A stretch of 64,000 nucleotides of DNA. Source: Tubulanus polymorphus (lineage: Eukaryota; Nemertea; Palaeonemertea; Tubulaniformes; Tubulanidae). Both the position numbers and the translations under genes were made by a program. The stretch spans positions 11,024,485-11,088,484 of the forward strand of contig NC_134027.1 of NCBI RefSeq assembly GCF_964204645.1, read 5' to 3'. A model generated the notes under the pieces. It saw nothing but the letters and a program-made list of their open reading frames with translations, was not told where the DNA came from and did no database searches. Position 1 is the stretch's first letter. Every line of letters begins with the position of its first letter. Of the stretch, positions 1 through 11,467 are shown piece after piece.

Positions 1-149
1 TTCAGAACCGAGCGTGCGCCGCGGTAGTCGCGAACGGCCCGCACCGGTTCGGTCGGTACCGGTCCGGTCCGGGCACCGGTCCGGTCCAGACGTCCGGTTC
101 AAAACATCCGGTACGTTCATCGTCTGATTCTGATCGTCGCTCCGGGGAT

Positions 150-1785
150 AGAGCTCGCTCTCCCACTAGATTTAGACGCCGTGAGCGTAATAAACGAGCA
201 AGATCTTCTTCTCGCAGATCAAGGTTTGATCGCGAGAGGGACTACCATCGTTATTGTCGGAAGTTTCGCCGTCGGTCTTCTCGTCGTTCGTCGACGTCGG
301 TTAGCGATGAAAGCGATTCTTCTAGTAGGTCTAGATCCCGTTCGAGGGACCGTCACCAAAGTCGGCATGATCGTCGGGATTCTGGAAAATACCTGACTCA
401 GAAGGATTTCCATGTATTTGAGGAGAAAATTTTAAACTTGTTATCTTCGTCGCAACAAGTCGCTGCAACCTCTACAACAGGTAAGCCTATTCCTGATTGT
501 CCGGTTAGAAGTTCGCCAGCCCAAAGTTTTTCGGAATTCTGACTCTGAATTCCTGGATGCTGCGGTAGGGTCTGATTTCAATGAGGATCCGGTCCCAGAA
601 GCGGCAATTCCTTCTGGGGTCGTTCCTGTCGCGAGCAATTGTGGGTTGCCCCAGACGATGGGGGCTTCCCTGGCTCGCAATGTATCTCCGTCCCGTTCAG
701 TTTTATCCGAACCAGCGGGGGACATGCCATTTAGAGCGATGATAAGTGAGTTCTTTGTCAAGCACGGGGCAACTCGCGCTAAGCCCACAGCAGCTCCTCT
801 GGTCGGTGAGTCAATGGAAGCTTATCGCCCTCCGGACTCCGATCTTAACGTTTTACGGGAATCGTCAGCGGTTTCGAGAGAATGGGCTCGATTGGATACG
901 CAATTATGGGGTGAATGTCGGCCTGGAACATTTTCATTTCCCCCTCCAGAACGGGGTATGAAATCTGGGAAACATTTTAGTTCAACCGATCCACCTATAG
1001 GCGCATTTCGCTCGGCGTATTACGCAACTCCAGGTGCTGTGGATCACAGTCATAACTGCCTGGATGCTGATTATACTTTGATCAGCCCGCATACTGTTAC
1101 AGCACAGTCGGGTATTCGTTTGCCTAAGTCCGGTTTGGTGGCCATGACGTCAATCCTGGACAATCTTACCAGGGTTGGTTCGTTTCAAGATATGGCACTT
1201 AAGGTGTTGACGGGTGAGCTTCGCGAGATCACGCCGCCGTTCATGCGGGCTCCGACCCAGAGTCAGTTGCCCTAAAACTGGAGCGAATGGACCGGATTAT
1301 CCAATCTTTGGCTCGGTCTGTTTTCGCATGTAATTCCGTTGTCGGTTCGGGGTCAGGCTAATCTGGTGTTAGCCTCCCGTCAGTCAGTGATGGACTCCAG
1401 TTCCAAAACTGGTCTACCGGATATGGTGTCCAATGCTTTGCTGAGAGCCCCATTGGGGACGTCTTCACGTCTCTTCTCCGGTTGGTGCGCTCCGGTTTCC
1501 GCAGAGCTGAGGAAGATTCGGGAGGTTCAGGCCAAGTCCAACCCCCGAACTCCGTGGAAAAAGGGTTCTGGTCCGACGCCGGCGGCGCAAGGTTCGGCAC
1601 GGACGCAAACAGGACCATCTCAAACTTCAGCGCTTTCTCAGGCGGCTTCGGATGCCGGTTGGAGAACTAGCGCGCAACTTCAACAATCGTGTCAAGCCTC
1701 GTCCGGTCGTAACAGTTCCTGTTCGTATCGAGGCAAGGGGAAGGCTCCAAAAAGGGGCTCTTCCTTTCGGAAAAACTCGAAATGA
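150..1785 (+). pseudogene. DIRS gag-like region (fragmented)
   Basis: The 5' part encodes an Arg/Ser-rich stretch, as seen in DIRS-like gag proteins. It is followed in frame 1 by segments at 646-1275 and 1339-1785 separated by stops. The second segment, with its ALLRAP-type helix and basic Pro/Gln-rich tail, resembles the conserved part of DIRS gag. There is no intact reading frame. The assignment rests mainly on its position upstream of the RT. Confidence 0.5.
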
Positions 1786-3767
1786 ATTCTTGGGACTAGT
1801 GGGAGGTTGTCTACAGCAGGCAGCAACCCACTGGTCCGACCTCTTTGGAGACGGTTGGCCCTCCCGGGTCGTCTCTCGTGGCTACCGTCTCCGTTTCCTA
1901 AGGCGACCGCGCCTGATGAGGTCACCTCCCGACATGCGGCCAAAACCAGGTCAGGAGGCCTTAATCTCTCCGGCTCTCAAGGAATTGGCCGAGAAGGGAG
2001 CGATAGAACCAGTTTGCAACGAAACTTCTCCCGGCTGGTTTTCTTGAATATTCATGGTACCAAAGGCCACAGGGGGTCAACGGACAGTGATAGATCTGTC
2101 ATCCCTCAATCGGCACCTAGACATTCCAAGGTTCCGGATGACCAAGCCCAAGGACGTGATTCAAGGGCTCCGTCCGGGTCAATGGGCGGCTTCATTGGAC
2201 CTGAAAGATGCTTACTTTCAGGTTCCAGTTCACCCAAAATCTCGGCGATTTCTCAGGAGAAAGTGGAAAGGCCGCCAGTTCCAATTCAGGTCTCTTCCAT
2301 TCGGCCTCAGTACGGCCCCGTGGGTTTTCACCAAGTTGGTCAAGTCAGTTCAGTAGGTACTTCAGTCAAGGGGTGTTCGACTGTTCGTTTACCTCGATGA
2401 CTGGTTAATAGTCGCGATTTTGGCTCAGGAATGTCGGGAGGCAATGACCTCAGTCTTGGACTTAGTCCATCAGCTAGGGTTCCGCGTAAACAGGGAAAGG
2501 CAAAGTCTTTCCGTCTATGGTTCGAGTAGCCAAACTTCAAGAAGCTGTAGCGGGAGTGTCCACAACCCCGAGTTGTTACTGGTCACGGCTTCTAGGCTCC
2601 ATCAGCTCCATGGGTCTGGTGGTGCCCTTAGGCCGCCTCAGAAGCAGGCGCTTGCAACAATATTGGAAGGTCTTCTGGTCTCAGTCGAAGGGCAACTGGG
2701 AGGCCTTGATTCCCGTACCTCCAACCGATCTAAGTCCGGATCTTCAGTGGTGGGCGGCAACTACGAATCTTCGGCTCGGGGTGTCACTAGCCCCGTTAGA
2801 GGCTCCAGTTCGTGTATTCACGGATGCCAGTCACCAAGGATGGGGGGCACATCTGGAGAACCGAGTCAAAGCCGGGAGATGGTCTCGCTACGAGGCCACC
2901 AACCACATAAATTTCCTAGAAATGCTGGCCGTGTGGAAGGTCCTGAAGTTCTTTCACAGGAGAGTGGAGGGCCACCACGTTTGGTTAGCCACAGACAATT
3001 CAACAGTGAGGGCTTACCTTCAGAACCAAGGGGGCACTCACTCAGAAACCCTCACAGGTCTGTCGGCCAAAATTCTGTGGCCGCCCTTTGTCTGGTGCCA
3101 GACAAAGGGCGTGTTCCTGACTGTGGCACATTTAGCAGGGAAAAGGAACGTGATGGCCGATGCTCTGTCTCGTCGAGGTCAGGCTATTGCGACAGAATGG
3201 GTTCTCCACCAAGAAGTAGCCGATCGGGTTCGGGGCATTTTTGGCAATCCGCTGCTGGATCTGTTTGCCACCCGGTTCAATCGGAGGTGTCCTCTGTTTG
3301 TGTCCCCGTTTCCAGACGCGGAAGCGTGGGGGGTCAATGCCTTCTCTCTGGACTGGTCGGGGATGCATGCATATGCGTTCCCGCCCACACCAGTCCTGCC
3401 GCGCTTACTGGATCAAATAGAGAGATCAGTCAATTGCAACATAGTTCTGGCAGCACCATGTTGGCCGGCTCAGAAATGGTTCCTACCACTTCTCAACCTA
3501 CTGTGCGACAACCTCAGGATTCTTCCGAATTTCCCATCGCTTCTGTCTCAGGGGAACTTTCGGCATCATCCAAACAGCCAGTGGTTAAATCTGCTCGCCT
3601 GGCCATTGTCCAGCGATCCTTGTCAGCTTCAGGCTTTTCAGAACAGGCTGCCTCCTTTATCGCAGGATCTAAGCGGCCATCAACAAGTACCATTTACGAT
3701 GCCAAATGGAGTCAGTTTGCGGATTGGTGTGCTGCAGGGGAAATTGATCCATGCTCACCCTCTGTAG
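1652..3767 (+). pseudogene. DIRS reverse transcriptase / RNase H (broken)
   Basis: RT motifs occur in order: the VIDLSSLNRHL fingers motif, motif A LDLKDAYF with its aspartates, motif B PFGLSTAPWVF and motif C YLDD. The RNase H domain follows, with FTDAS, an LEMLAVWKVL glutamate, ATDNSTV and NVMADALSR supplying the acidic active-site residues. RT runs in frame 2 and is interrupted by stops at 2045 and 2354. RNase H continues in frame 0 from about 2517, so at least one frameshift lies between them. The copy is non-functional as read. Confidence 0.85.
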
Positions 3768-4678
3768 CTCAATTGGCAGATTTTTTACTGCACTTATTTG
3801 TAGTAAAAGGTTTGCAGGTCATAACTATTAAAGGTTACCGCTCCGCGATTTCTCATACATTGCGTGCTTCTTGATGGCCAAATGTAGCAGGGGATCATCG
3901 GATATCCCAGCTGGTTGCAGGGTTTTCTATTTCCAGGCATCGGGTAACAAGGACAGTTCCACTATGGGATCTGTCTGTAATTTTGAGGAAGTTAATGGAG
4001 GCTCCATTTGAACCTCTTTCGGCAGCGTCATTTGCAAATTTGTCAAAAAAGACTGTATTTTTGCTGTTCTTGGCTTGCTCGGCCCGTCGCTCTGAAATTC
4101 ATGCGCTTTCAGTCCGACAAGGTCATATTGTCTTTGGGCCAGCGAATGAATTTGTTTCGCTGCGGCCTGCTTTGGAATTTTTGGCAAAGAACCAACGACC
4201 CTGCTCGGTTGGGCGTCAATGGCGAATTGAAGCCCTAAAACATCGAGTGGAACCGGGCATCCCGGACAGGACTTTATGTCCTGTGCGGGCGTTGTGTTTC
4301 TATTTAGATCGCTCTGCTTCACGGAGGGGTTCACGGGAGCGGTTATTTATTCCGCTGCTGGATCACCTAAAGGGTGATATTTCGCGGGACACAGTGGCCC
4401 GATGGGTCTCTTCACTGATCAAAGACATTTTATTGAAGGAGAATCTTTCCTCAGAGGGAGTGGTTTCTCATCAAGTGAGGTCTATGGCTACTTCCTGCGC
4501 AGCCTTTTCGGGTGCTCCGTTGGAGGAAGTCTGTCGGGCCGCCTTTTGGAATTCACCGTCGACATTCACGTCATTTTATTTACGGGATGTTTCAGGCCAG
4601 TTAGGCTCATTAGCTTCACTTGGTCCTGTTGTCATGGCTCAAGGTGTCCGTTCTTTCCGATCGGACCCTTTAGTGTAG
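3587..4678 (+). pseudogene. DIRS tyrosine recombinase (one internal stop)
   Basis: The domain overlaps the end of RNase H in another frame, as is normal for DIRS elements. An N-terminal SAM-like core-binding part (about 3640-3870) includes TIYDAKWSQFADWC. The catalytic domain follows, with RRSEIHALS (first Arg), HQVRSMATS (His-x-x-Arg) and a candidate Tyr nucleophile in FYLRDV. This order of residues identifies a tyrosine recombinase. One TGA at 3872-3874 separates the two halves in the same frame. Confidence 0.8.
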
Positions 4679-4938
4679 AATATTTATGTTGCATTATCAG
4701 GATCACAGGGGGTGTATCCTTGTACATAGTTTGGGCTCATATCTGCAAGTATTAATTTCGCAAAATTCTGGGGGGGCCCCTGAGCTGGACGGACTCACTG
4801 TGGCCAACCGGTCTTCCCTGTGCTACAGTGCTCCATTCCGTGCTTGGGTAAGTGCTCTCTTTTTCCCTCTTACCTTGCGTTTGAGCGGTGGTTTTTCTAT
4901 CTACCTTTCCCACCATCCTTGTGCTAGGCTAGTCTAGC

Positions 4939-5034
4939 AAAAACCATAGGAAAGGGTACAGTACTCGACGGAAATATTACAATTTTTGGAACTAAAATTT
5001 GTATTTCCGAGTAGTACTTACCCTTTCCTATGGT
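4939..5034. repeat. DIRS internal complementary region (palindrome)
   Basis: The segment starts with AAAAACCATAGGAAAGGG and ends with CCCTTTCCTATGGT, so it folds back on itself. Its right part (4973-5034) is the reverse complement of 5195-5256. In DIRS elements an internal complementary region like this joins the two ends of the linear cDNA and templates circularisation. Confidence 0.7.
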
Positions 5035-5190
5035 GGGAATCCCGCCCACCTGCCCCGCATAGCTGGTTTTTTTTTGGTCTGCTATGACGTAAAAAGATGG
5101 CGGATTTCGCCGGTGGCTAAATGCAATACAGCAGGGCCGGGTCGTATAGAAAAACCATTGGCGATCAATCCAAATTTAGAAAATATTGGC

Positions 5191-5256
5191 AAAAACCATA
5201 GGAAAGGGTAAGTACTACTCGGAAATACAAATTTTAGTTCCAAAAATTGTAATTTT
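5191..5256. repeat. DIRS right terminal inverted repeat
   Basis: About 60 nt are essentially identical, in reverse complement, to 4973-5034. The arm begins AAAAACCATAGGAAAGGGTA and includes a GTAAGTACT string. This is taken as the right end of the retrotransposon; ordinary intron sequence with no further matches follows. Confidence 0.65.
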
Positions 5257-5583
5257 TCAGTTTGGAAATATTTGGGAATTTGAAAAATTTTCCTCAAATC
5301 AAGGAAATACTTGGGAATTTCGTTTACATTTCACGTATTGCATTGGCCAAGGGCAACTTTCTTCAGCAATTATCCTTCAGAATCACCACTGAAATGTTGA
5401 CTAATATTATGATGGTATCTGTTCATTTCCATTTGGGAAAATTGAAAAAAATCACCCATGAAATACTTGGGAAAAACTTGGAAATTTCTAATTAATGTAA
5501 CTGTGTGAACCATGTGCACGAGTGACCTTGATTTGGATGGGGATGTTTTCCAAAATGTATTTACCCGTCGTTTTCATTTACAG

Positions 5584-8500
5584 AACGAATTTGAATGCGT
5601 ACACAGAGGAGATACTTACTCGAATGCAGGATCTGCTCGTATTGAATACGCCGGATAACGGCTGCTATCACCGATTATCTTCCAGCGATCAACAGTTTCT
5701 ATACGAGGCTGCTGGTATACTGATCGTATCCGCACAATTCCCGCCAGAGGTACAGTGTAGACTTGTGCTACGTACGAATTTAAAAACTTAAGTGTTAAAA
5801 CATGTTTTATCGAGAATTGAAAGTGAGGATCTTGTCTCCGTGGCTTGGTGGATTTAGGTGTTTGGCTCACAACCGAGAGGGAGTGTGGGTGCGAATCCCG
5901 GTGAAAGCATGCCATTCAGGCAGGACATATTATAATAGTAATATGTCTTTATTTCGTGCTAAAAGTACGGACTGCAATATATATAATGATTGATACAATT
6001 TGTTTTTACAGAAAAAATCACAAATGATGAAGAATCTGTTGGCGCCGATCGTTACAAAGTTCGACGTGTTGCTTCAAAAAATGATTTTATCGAATGATGA
6101 AACTATGCAGAAACTGTATGCGGAATGTATAAGTGCGGCTATGGCGTTAGCGAGGTAAAAGTGAAGATATTTATAGACATTAGTTCAGTAGTACAATAAC
6201 CACACTCAAACATGGTGAACAGATAATGAGATAAAAACCCACTATGTACAAATTAAAAGAATTCTGAAATCGAGAATTTATTTATTGAAACAATCTAGAA
6301 TGTAAGAACACGACGTTTTGATCTCACCCTAGAGATCATCATCAGGTTTCAATAGATAAATTCTCGATTTTAGAATTCTTTTAATTTGTACGTAGTGGGT
6401 TTTTATCTTATTATTAGTTCAGTATTTTCAATGACTTGACTTGGTCGGTTCATATGCGTGAAAAATATTCTTCAGACTGAGTTCATAGATGATAAGGTTT
6501 GGTAGTGTAAAATACTACGGTAACAAAAATACTGATGACTCTTATCTTAAAACACTGACGTGACCCGAGTCAACTATACTAGTGAACCTGACCTGGCCAA
6601 GCCTTGCTTGACACAAGTGGTATCCTCAATTGCCATGGTAGCCATAAAGATTCCCCATTTAAGTCTGAAAGATTGAAATTGACAGGTTAATATATGCCAT
6701 GACTTTCAGGGGCGGGCACATCCAGACAGGAGCACGTGCTCCCAATGCAATTTTCTCATACCCTTTTAAAAAAAAGCAATGAAATTATTTTCCACTTTTT
6801 GCACCACTATTCATTTCATCGTGCTCTTGTCAAAATGTGCCCCTGGATCCGCCGCTTACTTTTTGACTGTTTCCTAACATCTATCGCCCAGTGGAATGAA
6901 AGTTTTCAGTGTTTTATGTAAGTTTTCATTATATTTTATCTTTCAGTCGTACGAGTAAGGGTTTCTCGAGCCAACAGACGATAAAAACCTGCGGTTGCGC
7001 CGAGGCGTACACCGAAACGTTGAAAGTCTTCCTAGTTGCGTTCAACACGCCGATACATCGGCCGTTACTTCACTCCGGCGTTAGACAATTCCTGCATCGT
7101 ATGGTCGTGTGTTTAGAATCGGAAATTCTGCCGTATATACCGACAGCCTTGGAAAACCTGCTGAAAAATCCCGAGCCAAAAGAGTTGCACGATTTTATTC
7201 CACTGATCAATCAACTCATCATGAAATTCAAAGTAAGTTTCCGTCATATTAGGTGCCAGTTGCTTATAAGTTGGTTAAAGTTTGCCATCAGATGAATTGC
7301 CATAGTACCATGCCATAGAAAACTTGAGGTTGTAAATATTTGAGACTATTTCCAGTCTTTATGCTTATCATTATGGTAAACCTGCAATATCAATTTTAAC
7401 AACCTTTCTTGTTTTATTTCTTACATTTTTGGTGGAATCCTTCTATCGATCGTAAGAGTTTATTTCATAAAGTGAAATTAAACTCTGAAGACTGCTTGAA
7501 GGATTCCACCTGAAACGTAGGAAAAAAACAAGAACAGTTGTTTTAATTGATAGTGTTGGTTTTTCTTAATGGTAACCGTGGGGTAGTTGCACAGCCATGG
7601 TTTAGATTTAAGACCATCTTAGTCTTAAAGCCAATAAAACAAGTTTACGACCAATCTTAAGATATAAGACCACTTTTGAACCTAAGTCACGACTGTGCAC
7701 CCGGCTCCAGGACTTTAGATAGAAGTGCAGTGGACTCATCAATGCGGTATTCATCGGCTCGAATCCTGGTCATAGCAAAAGTTTCTTTGGCATTCATAGG
7801 ACTTTGCGTCATTATCTGCTCTGAATTTTGAATGCTCAACCCGCTGAGCACCACCCCTGACTATGGTGCTGCACCGCTTGTTTTCCTTGGCCACTACAAA
7901 AAAAAACTATCATTTCAGAAAACTATTATACCATTTCTTCAACAAGTATTCATGGCATTAGTCACGACGATATTTCAAGTGTTGAACAGCCCGACTGACG
8001 AACTTGATCAAATTGCCACGTCGGAGAAGAAAATGTTACAACGAAGTTATTTCCTATTCCTGTGTGTTCTAGTCAGTAATAATGTCACAGAGGTCCTTAG
8101 CAATCAAGGTATGTATGTCGCTTAATCTATTTTATACGATCAAAATTCTGGAAAAGGGATTTAGCATTATTGGTACCAGTATATGGGGTTCTGAACCTGT
8201 TGGCATCGCTAGACTCAGCCATGGCATGAAACTCTGCTACACTAGACCGGTTGCGCCAGTACATGCTAAAATAATACGGGATATCTCATATCAGTGAAGT
8301 TGCACATGTACCTGCGCACTCGGTCTAGTGTGGCAGGGTTTCGTACCATGACGAGTCTCGATGCTATCAGGTTCAAATCCCTGCCAGGGAAAGATGAGGT
8401 TTTTCAGGCCAAAATACCATGAGAGAAGTTTCTACTTATTTAGAGAGCTCTGATCAGACTATATATCTAGCTGTTTTAATTCACTTTATTCAATCTACTA

Positions 8501-10428
8501 TTATCTTTGTCAAATAACTCACTAACTACTCCAAATGAGAAATACTAACACGTTCTGGTTTCAGTTGAGAATCCGGATTCCTGGTCAAACACACTATCCG
8601 TTAGATTTCGAATATTTTGTTGTTTGTGATTTTTCAGATCCACAAAATTTACAGCAAGTTCTCATGACTGTCATCCAAGGCGCTGTCGAACTGCCAGATC
8701 CTGTAGGCCAAAAGATGTGCTTCAGCATTTTGAAAAAACTTGTAGAAGTTTGGGGTAGGTACAGAGATAAACCTCATGGAGGGTGGCCACTGTCCTGGAA
8801 TACCTAGGAAACTCAGGGAATCGGAAGAATCGAGAAAGAAAACAGGGAATTTCTTATTTGACCCAAAAAAAAATCTGGTAAACTCAGGGAATTCGGGTAA
8901 AGCTATTGAGCGCCTGATACTTTATCAATATGTGATTCAATCGAAATGAAAGAATCGTAATATTTCAGTCAAAGTAATTTCTCTGATTCACTCATTCATT
9001 AATGTTGAATGTCTGCGCTGGCAGATTTATACCTTTGCATAAACAACCTGATCGTGACATTATTATAAACGGCAATAATGCCTTATCTAAACAAGCTGAT
9101 CATTCTTGATCATTCTTAATTCCAAAGACAGCAAAATTTAGCAGTGACTTCAGAACTAGGTTTTGTTTCTATGATTTGCAGGAAGTAACGAATGTCTTGC
9201 CGGATTTGGAGAATTCATCTACAAGAATATCATACCAGCTTGTTTCTTAGCTCCGATGAAGCCAACCTTTGACCTGAGTGATGGGCAGACAGTTCTTGTA
9301 AGTTTTGAATTCACCTCGTTACACATTTACTGTTGAAAATAACATTCAAGCTAATACCAAATAGGTCAGTGTTCTCCAAAACAGGTGACCACCCCTTTCA
9401 TTGCATCAGCCATCCTTTATGAAATATCTGCTGCCCCTACCGGAGTGGGTGTCAATATTCTCTTAAGTGCTGAGAATTGCTTTTGATTTTCGGAATATAT
9501 TGAGCTTATTTGAAAAATAGAAAATTACACCAAAATTAAGCTTTTTTTCTGTATTTTTGGGGGGATTGACAGACTTGCTACACTTAACAATGAATGCAGC
9601 CCCTTTAAGATTCCAGCATAATTTGAGAACCCTGTAGTTCAATGCTCAAACATACATGTATTCAAATTGATTTTCAGGTATTGAATGAGAGCGCAGCTTG
9701 TTTAAAAGAGATACATAATAAGCGTGTAAGTTACAAGTAGACACCAAGCTTAGACAAATTTGTTCCTTTAAACTCTGAATTAGATGGCCTAAGCTAGCTC
9801 TCACATTTGACTGTTTTAGGCTGACGAAATGGTTAACTTTCTGCAAAATGATTATTTCTGTGAGATGAATGTCACACCGGACCTTATTGAGGCAAGTTGA
9901 GATTAGAACTACAAGTAAACCCACTTAATCCTGATTTGGGTCTAATCCAGACAATTTATACAGTCCATTTGCTCATTGATATACAAGAAAATGACTAACA
10001 AATTATCCAAATTAAGCAGATTCTACTGTACCATTAAGATTGCCCTTTTTTCAAGATATTGAAGAGATATTATAATCATGTAAGCAGAAATTCAGTCCTT
10101 TAAAACTTACCGCGTGTAGTTGCGTAGTTTTCACGGAGGGGTTGCCCTTTTCTTTTGGGTTAGCCCTCAAGCCTTCCTGAAATCCTAGATCCACCCATGC
10201 CACCGTTGAAAAGCAGATATCTCGGAATGGTTGTTCATGCGAGAATTTCGTTGAATATTTTTAGGAATATTGTCAGGCATTGAAAACGGATTCGAAAACG
10301 TTCAAGAATTATGTTAAGGTGCGTTGTTTTTCTTCTACTAAATATGAGACATACGGGAACATGAATGATCTTATTTGATAATCCATTTTCTTCTGTTGTA
10401 GGCATTCTTCACTAAAGCCAAATCCTGA
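5584..10428 (+). CDS. XPOT: Exportin-T (tRNA nuclear exportin), C-terminal part
   Basis: Exportin-T is a karyopherin-beta that carries mature tRNAs out of the nucleus with RanGTP. Ten exons read in register: 5584-5749, 6012-6154, 6947-7232, 7919-8108, 8638-8754, 9182-9297, 9678-9725, 9820-9891, 10265-10318 and 10402-10428. They give about 405 residues, close to the last 42% of the roughly 960-residue family. Family-typical strings include LLVLNTPDNG, GVRQFLHRM, VIQGAVELPDP, IIPACFLAPMKPTFDL and FKNYV..FFTKAK at the C-terminus. The intron after 9891 uses a GC donor (gcaagt). Earlier exons lie upstream of the DIRS insertion, outside the window. Confidence 0.95.
5836..5910 (+). repeat. tRNA-like (SINE-type) sequence in an XPOT intron
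   Basis: An A-box-like TGGCTTGGTGG (5841-5851) and a B-box-like GGTGCGAATCC (5888-5898) are spaced as in tRNA genes. A clean cloverleaf with a paired acceptor stem is not visible, so this is more likely a tRNA-derived SINE head or pseudogene than a working tRNA gene. Confidence 0.4.
6191..6412 (+). mobile_element. Snapback non-autonomous element (copy 1) in an XPOT intron
   Basis: The element begins GTACAATAACCACACTCAAA and ends near GGGTTTTTATCTT. It is flanked by a perfect 12-bp duplication, attagttcagta, at 6179-6190 and 6413-6424. Internal arms of about 50 bp (around 6231-6285 and 6350-6405) are inverted repeats. Between them the minus strand carries CCTGATGATGATCTC...GAGATC followed by AAAAC, a hammerhead-like string with one core base changed. 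The long variable target duplication suggests target-primed retrotransposition rather than cut-and-paste. Confidence 0.75.
6708..6856. repeat. Short foldback MITE (CAGGGGCGG family)
   Basis: The left end is CAGGGGCGGGCACATCCAG and the right end contains TGCCCCTGGATCCGCC, roughly inverted. An AGGAGCACGTGCTCCC palindrome lies inside. The same motifs occur at 33565-33832 and, as a fragment, near 49150. Confidence 0.5.
7568..7713. repeat. Hairpin MITE (AGTTGCACAG...CTTAAGACC family)
   Basis: The termini are near-inverse: GTTGCACAGCCATGG...TTTAAGACC on the left and CCTAAGTCACGACTGTGCAC on the right. Related copies are at 23147-23247 and 34323-34440, with a fragment near 49180-49300. Each folds into one long hairpin and has no coding capacity. 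Confidence 0.6.
8172..8394. mobile_element. Diverged long-TIR MITE (MULE-like family)
   Basis: The left arm carries GAACCTGTTGGCATCGCTAG. The right arm carries TGCTATCAGGTTCAAATCC in inverse orientation, with shared inner arms around TAGACCGG and ACTCGGTCTA. The family is clearer at 15672-16002 and 47394-47730. This copy is shorter and more mutated, and lies in an XPOT intron. Confidence 0.55.
9366..9640 (+). repeat. Interspersed repeat (GTGTTCTCCA family), copy 1
   Basis: The repeat starts CAGTGTTCTCCAAAACAGG, contains GTGACCACCCCTTTCAT and ends near AATGAATGCAGCCCCTTTAA. It recurs inverted at about 13890-14131 and direct at about 20322-20616, which defines a family of roughly 250-300 bp. 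No coding capacity is seen. Confidence 0.6.
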
Positions 10429-11461
10429 CAGGAAACTAGCTAGCAATTATTGTTATATTTTCACAGTAAACATCTGGTTAGATTGAACGCGTGTGCATTT
10501 AAGCATAAAATGTGTCAAAAGTATACATGTTCCGATAATCATCAAGCTTCGTTTGGTGCAGAATACTGTTAGAAAATCGATCAATTCGATCTTAAGTAAA
10601 TGTATGTTTGTTTTATGAAATTTATGATGGCTAAAATTTCAAGTAAAAATTTTACTTCAAAAGAATTTTAAGTAAGAACGTTTTCAATAATTTGAACTTA
10701 AACTATTACGGCTGCTTTAATTTGCTAGCTCTGCGCTTGCGTAAGCCATTGCATTAAGAATTTGCGATGTAGACTCAACCATAGGAGAAATCATTCTGTT
10801 GAGTTAAGAGTATTTTCTTTGTCAACTAGGGAAGCTCCTGAACCACCATGATTTTTGTAAACCATGTCTCAAATTGTTTTTTTTTTACCAAATATTTTTT
10901 TTAACAATTGCATTTTCATGTGCTGACATTCAAGTCTCTAAAAGTTAGAAATATTTTTGTTAAACTTTTGTACGCGAGCATGTTGTTGGTATCCATTTGC
11001 CTTACAAAGCTACCGGACACTGGAAAGTGGTGCTTCATTTCAGCGCTAATATGCGAATAAATCATAGTAGACTTAGTTTGAATAGGTTCTAACCAAATCA
11101 GATAACCCTTTACCTAGTATAGAATATCGCTAATGAAAAGCAAATTTTTTCATGGTCTTGAGAGCAAAGTTTATCGTTGTTGTATCGGGGAAATAGAGGC
11201 TATTTCGACAGAAATGTTTTTCAGAAAATATTTTCTGTTCAATTTCAAATATTGCCAGAATCAAGAAAGTTTTTGTGACATATCTTTCAATACTAGTAAA
11301 GCTATCATCAAATCATTATCAACGACAATTACTAGATTTCCTCGTTCTTGATGAAATTTACGGTAGATTTAACGTCAAAACGTGATGCCTGATCTGAATA
11401 TGTGATGTATGTGAGTTGTTATGTTATGCCTGCCTACGCTTCAGATGAATTTGTGGTATCA

Positions 11462-11467
11462 AATAAA
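11462..11467 (+). terminator. Candidate poly(A) signal of XPOT (AATAAA)
   Basis: This AATAAA lies about 1.03 kb past the XPOT stop codon. A second cluster, AATAAAATAAA, lies near 12423. Either could end the transcript. Confidence 0.35.

Larger units (their letters stand above)
1..5260 (+). mobile_element. DIRS-type tyrosine-recombinase retrotransposon, decayed, left end off-window
   Basis: The order is a gag-like region, reverse transcriptase plus RNase H, then a tyrosine recombinase instead of a DDE integrase, followed by inverted terminal sequences rather than LTRs. This is the DIRS order layout. The element sits about 320 bp upstream of the first visible XPOT exon and in the same orientation, so it probably lies in an XPOT intron. 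In-frame stops (TGA 2045-2047, TAG 2354-2356, TGA 3872-3874) and a frame change near 2500-2517 show that this copy is inactive. A Ngaro or PAT subtype cannot be excluded because the left end is missing. Confidence 0.85.

Noticed and set aside
1-4700. Long overlapping frames such as 1807-2400 and 2420-3580 as separate genes
   Set aside because: They are shadow frames of the retrotransposon reverse transcriptase and RNase H.
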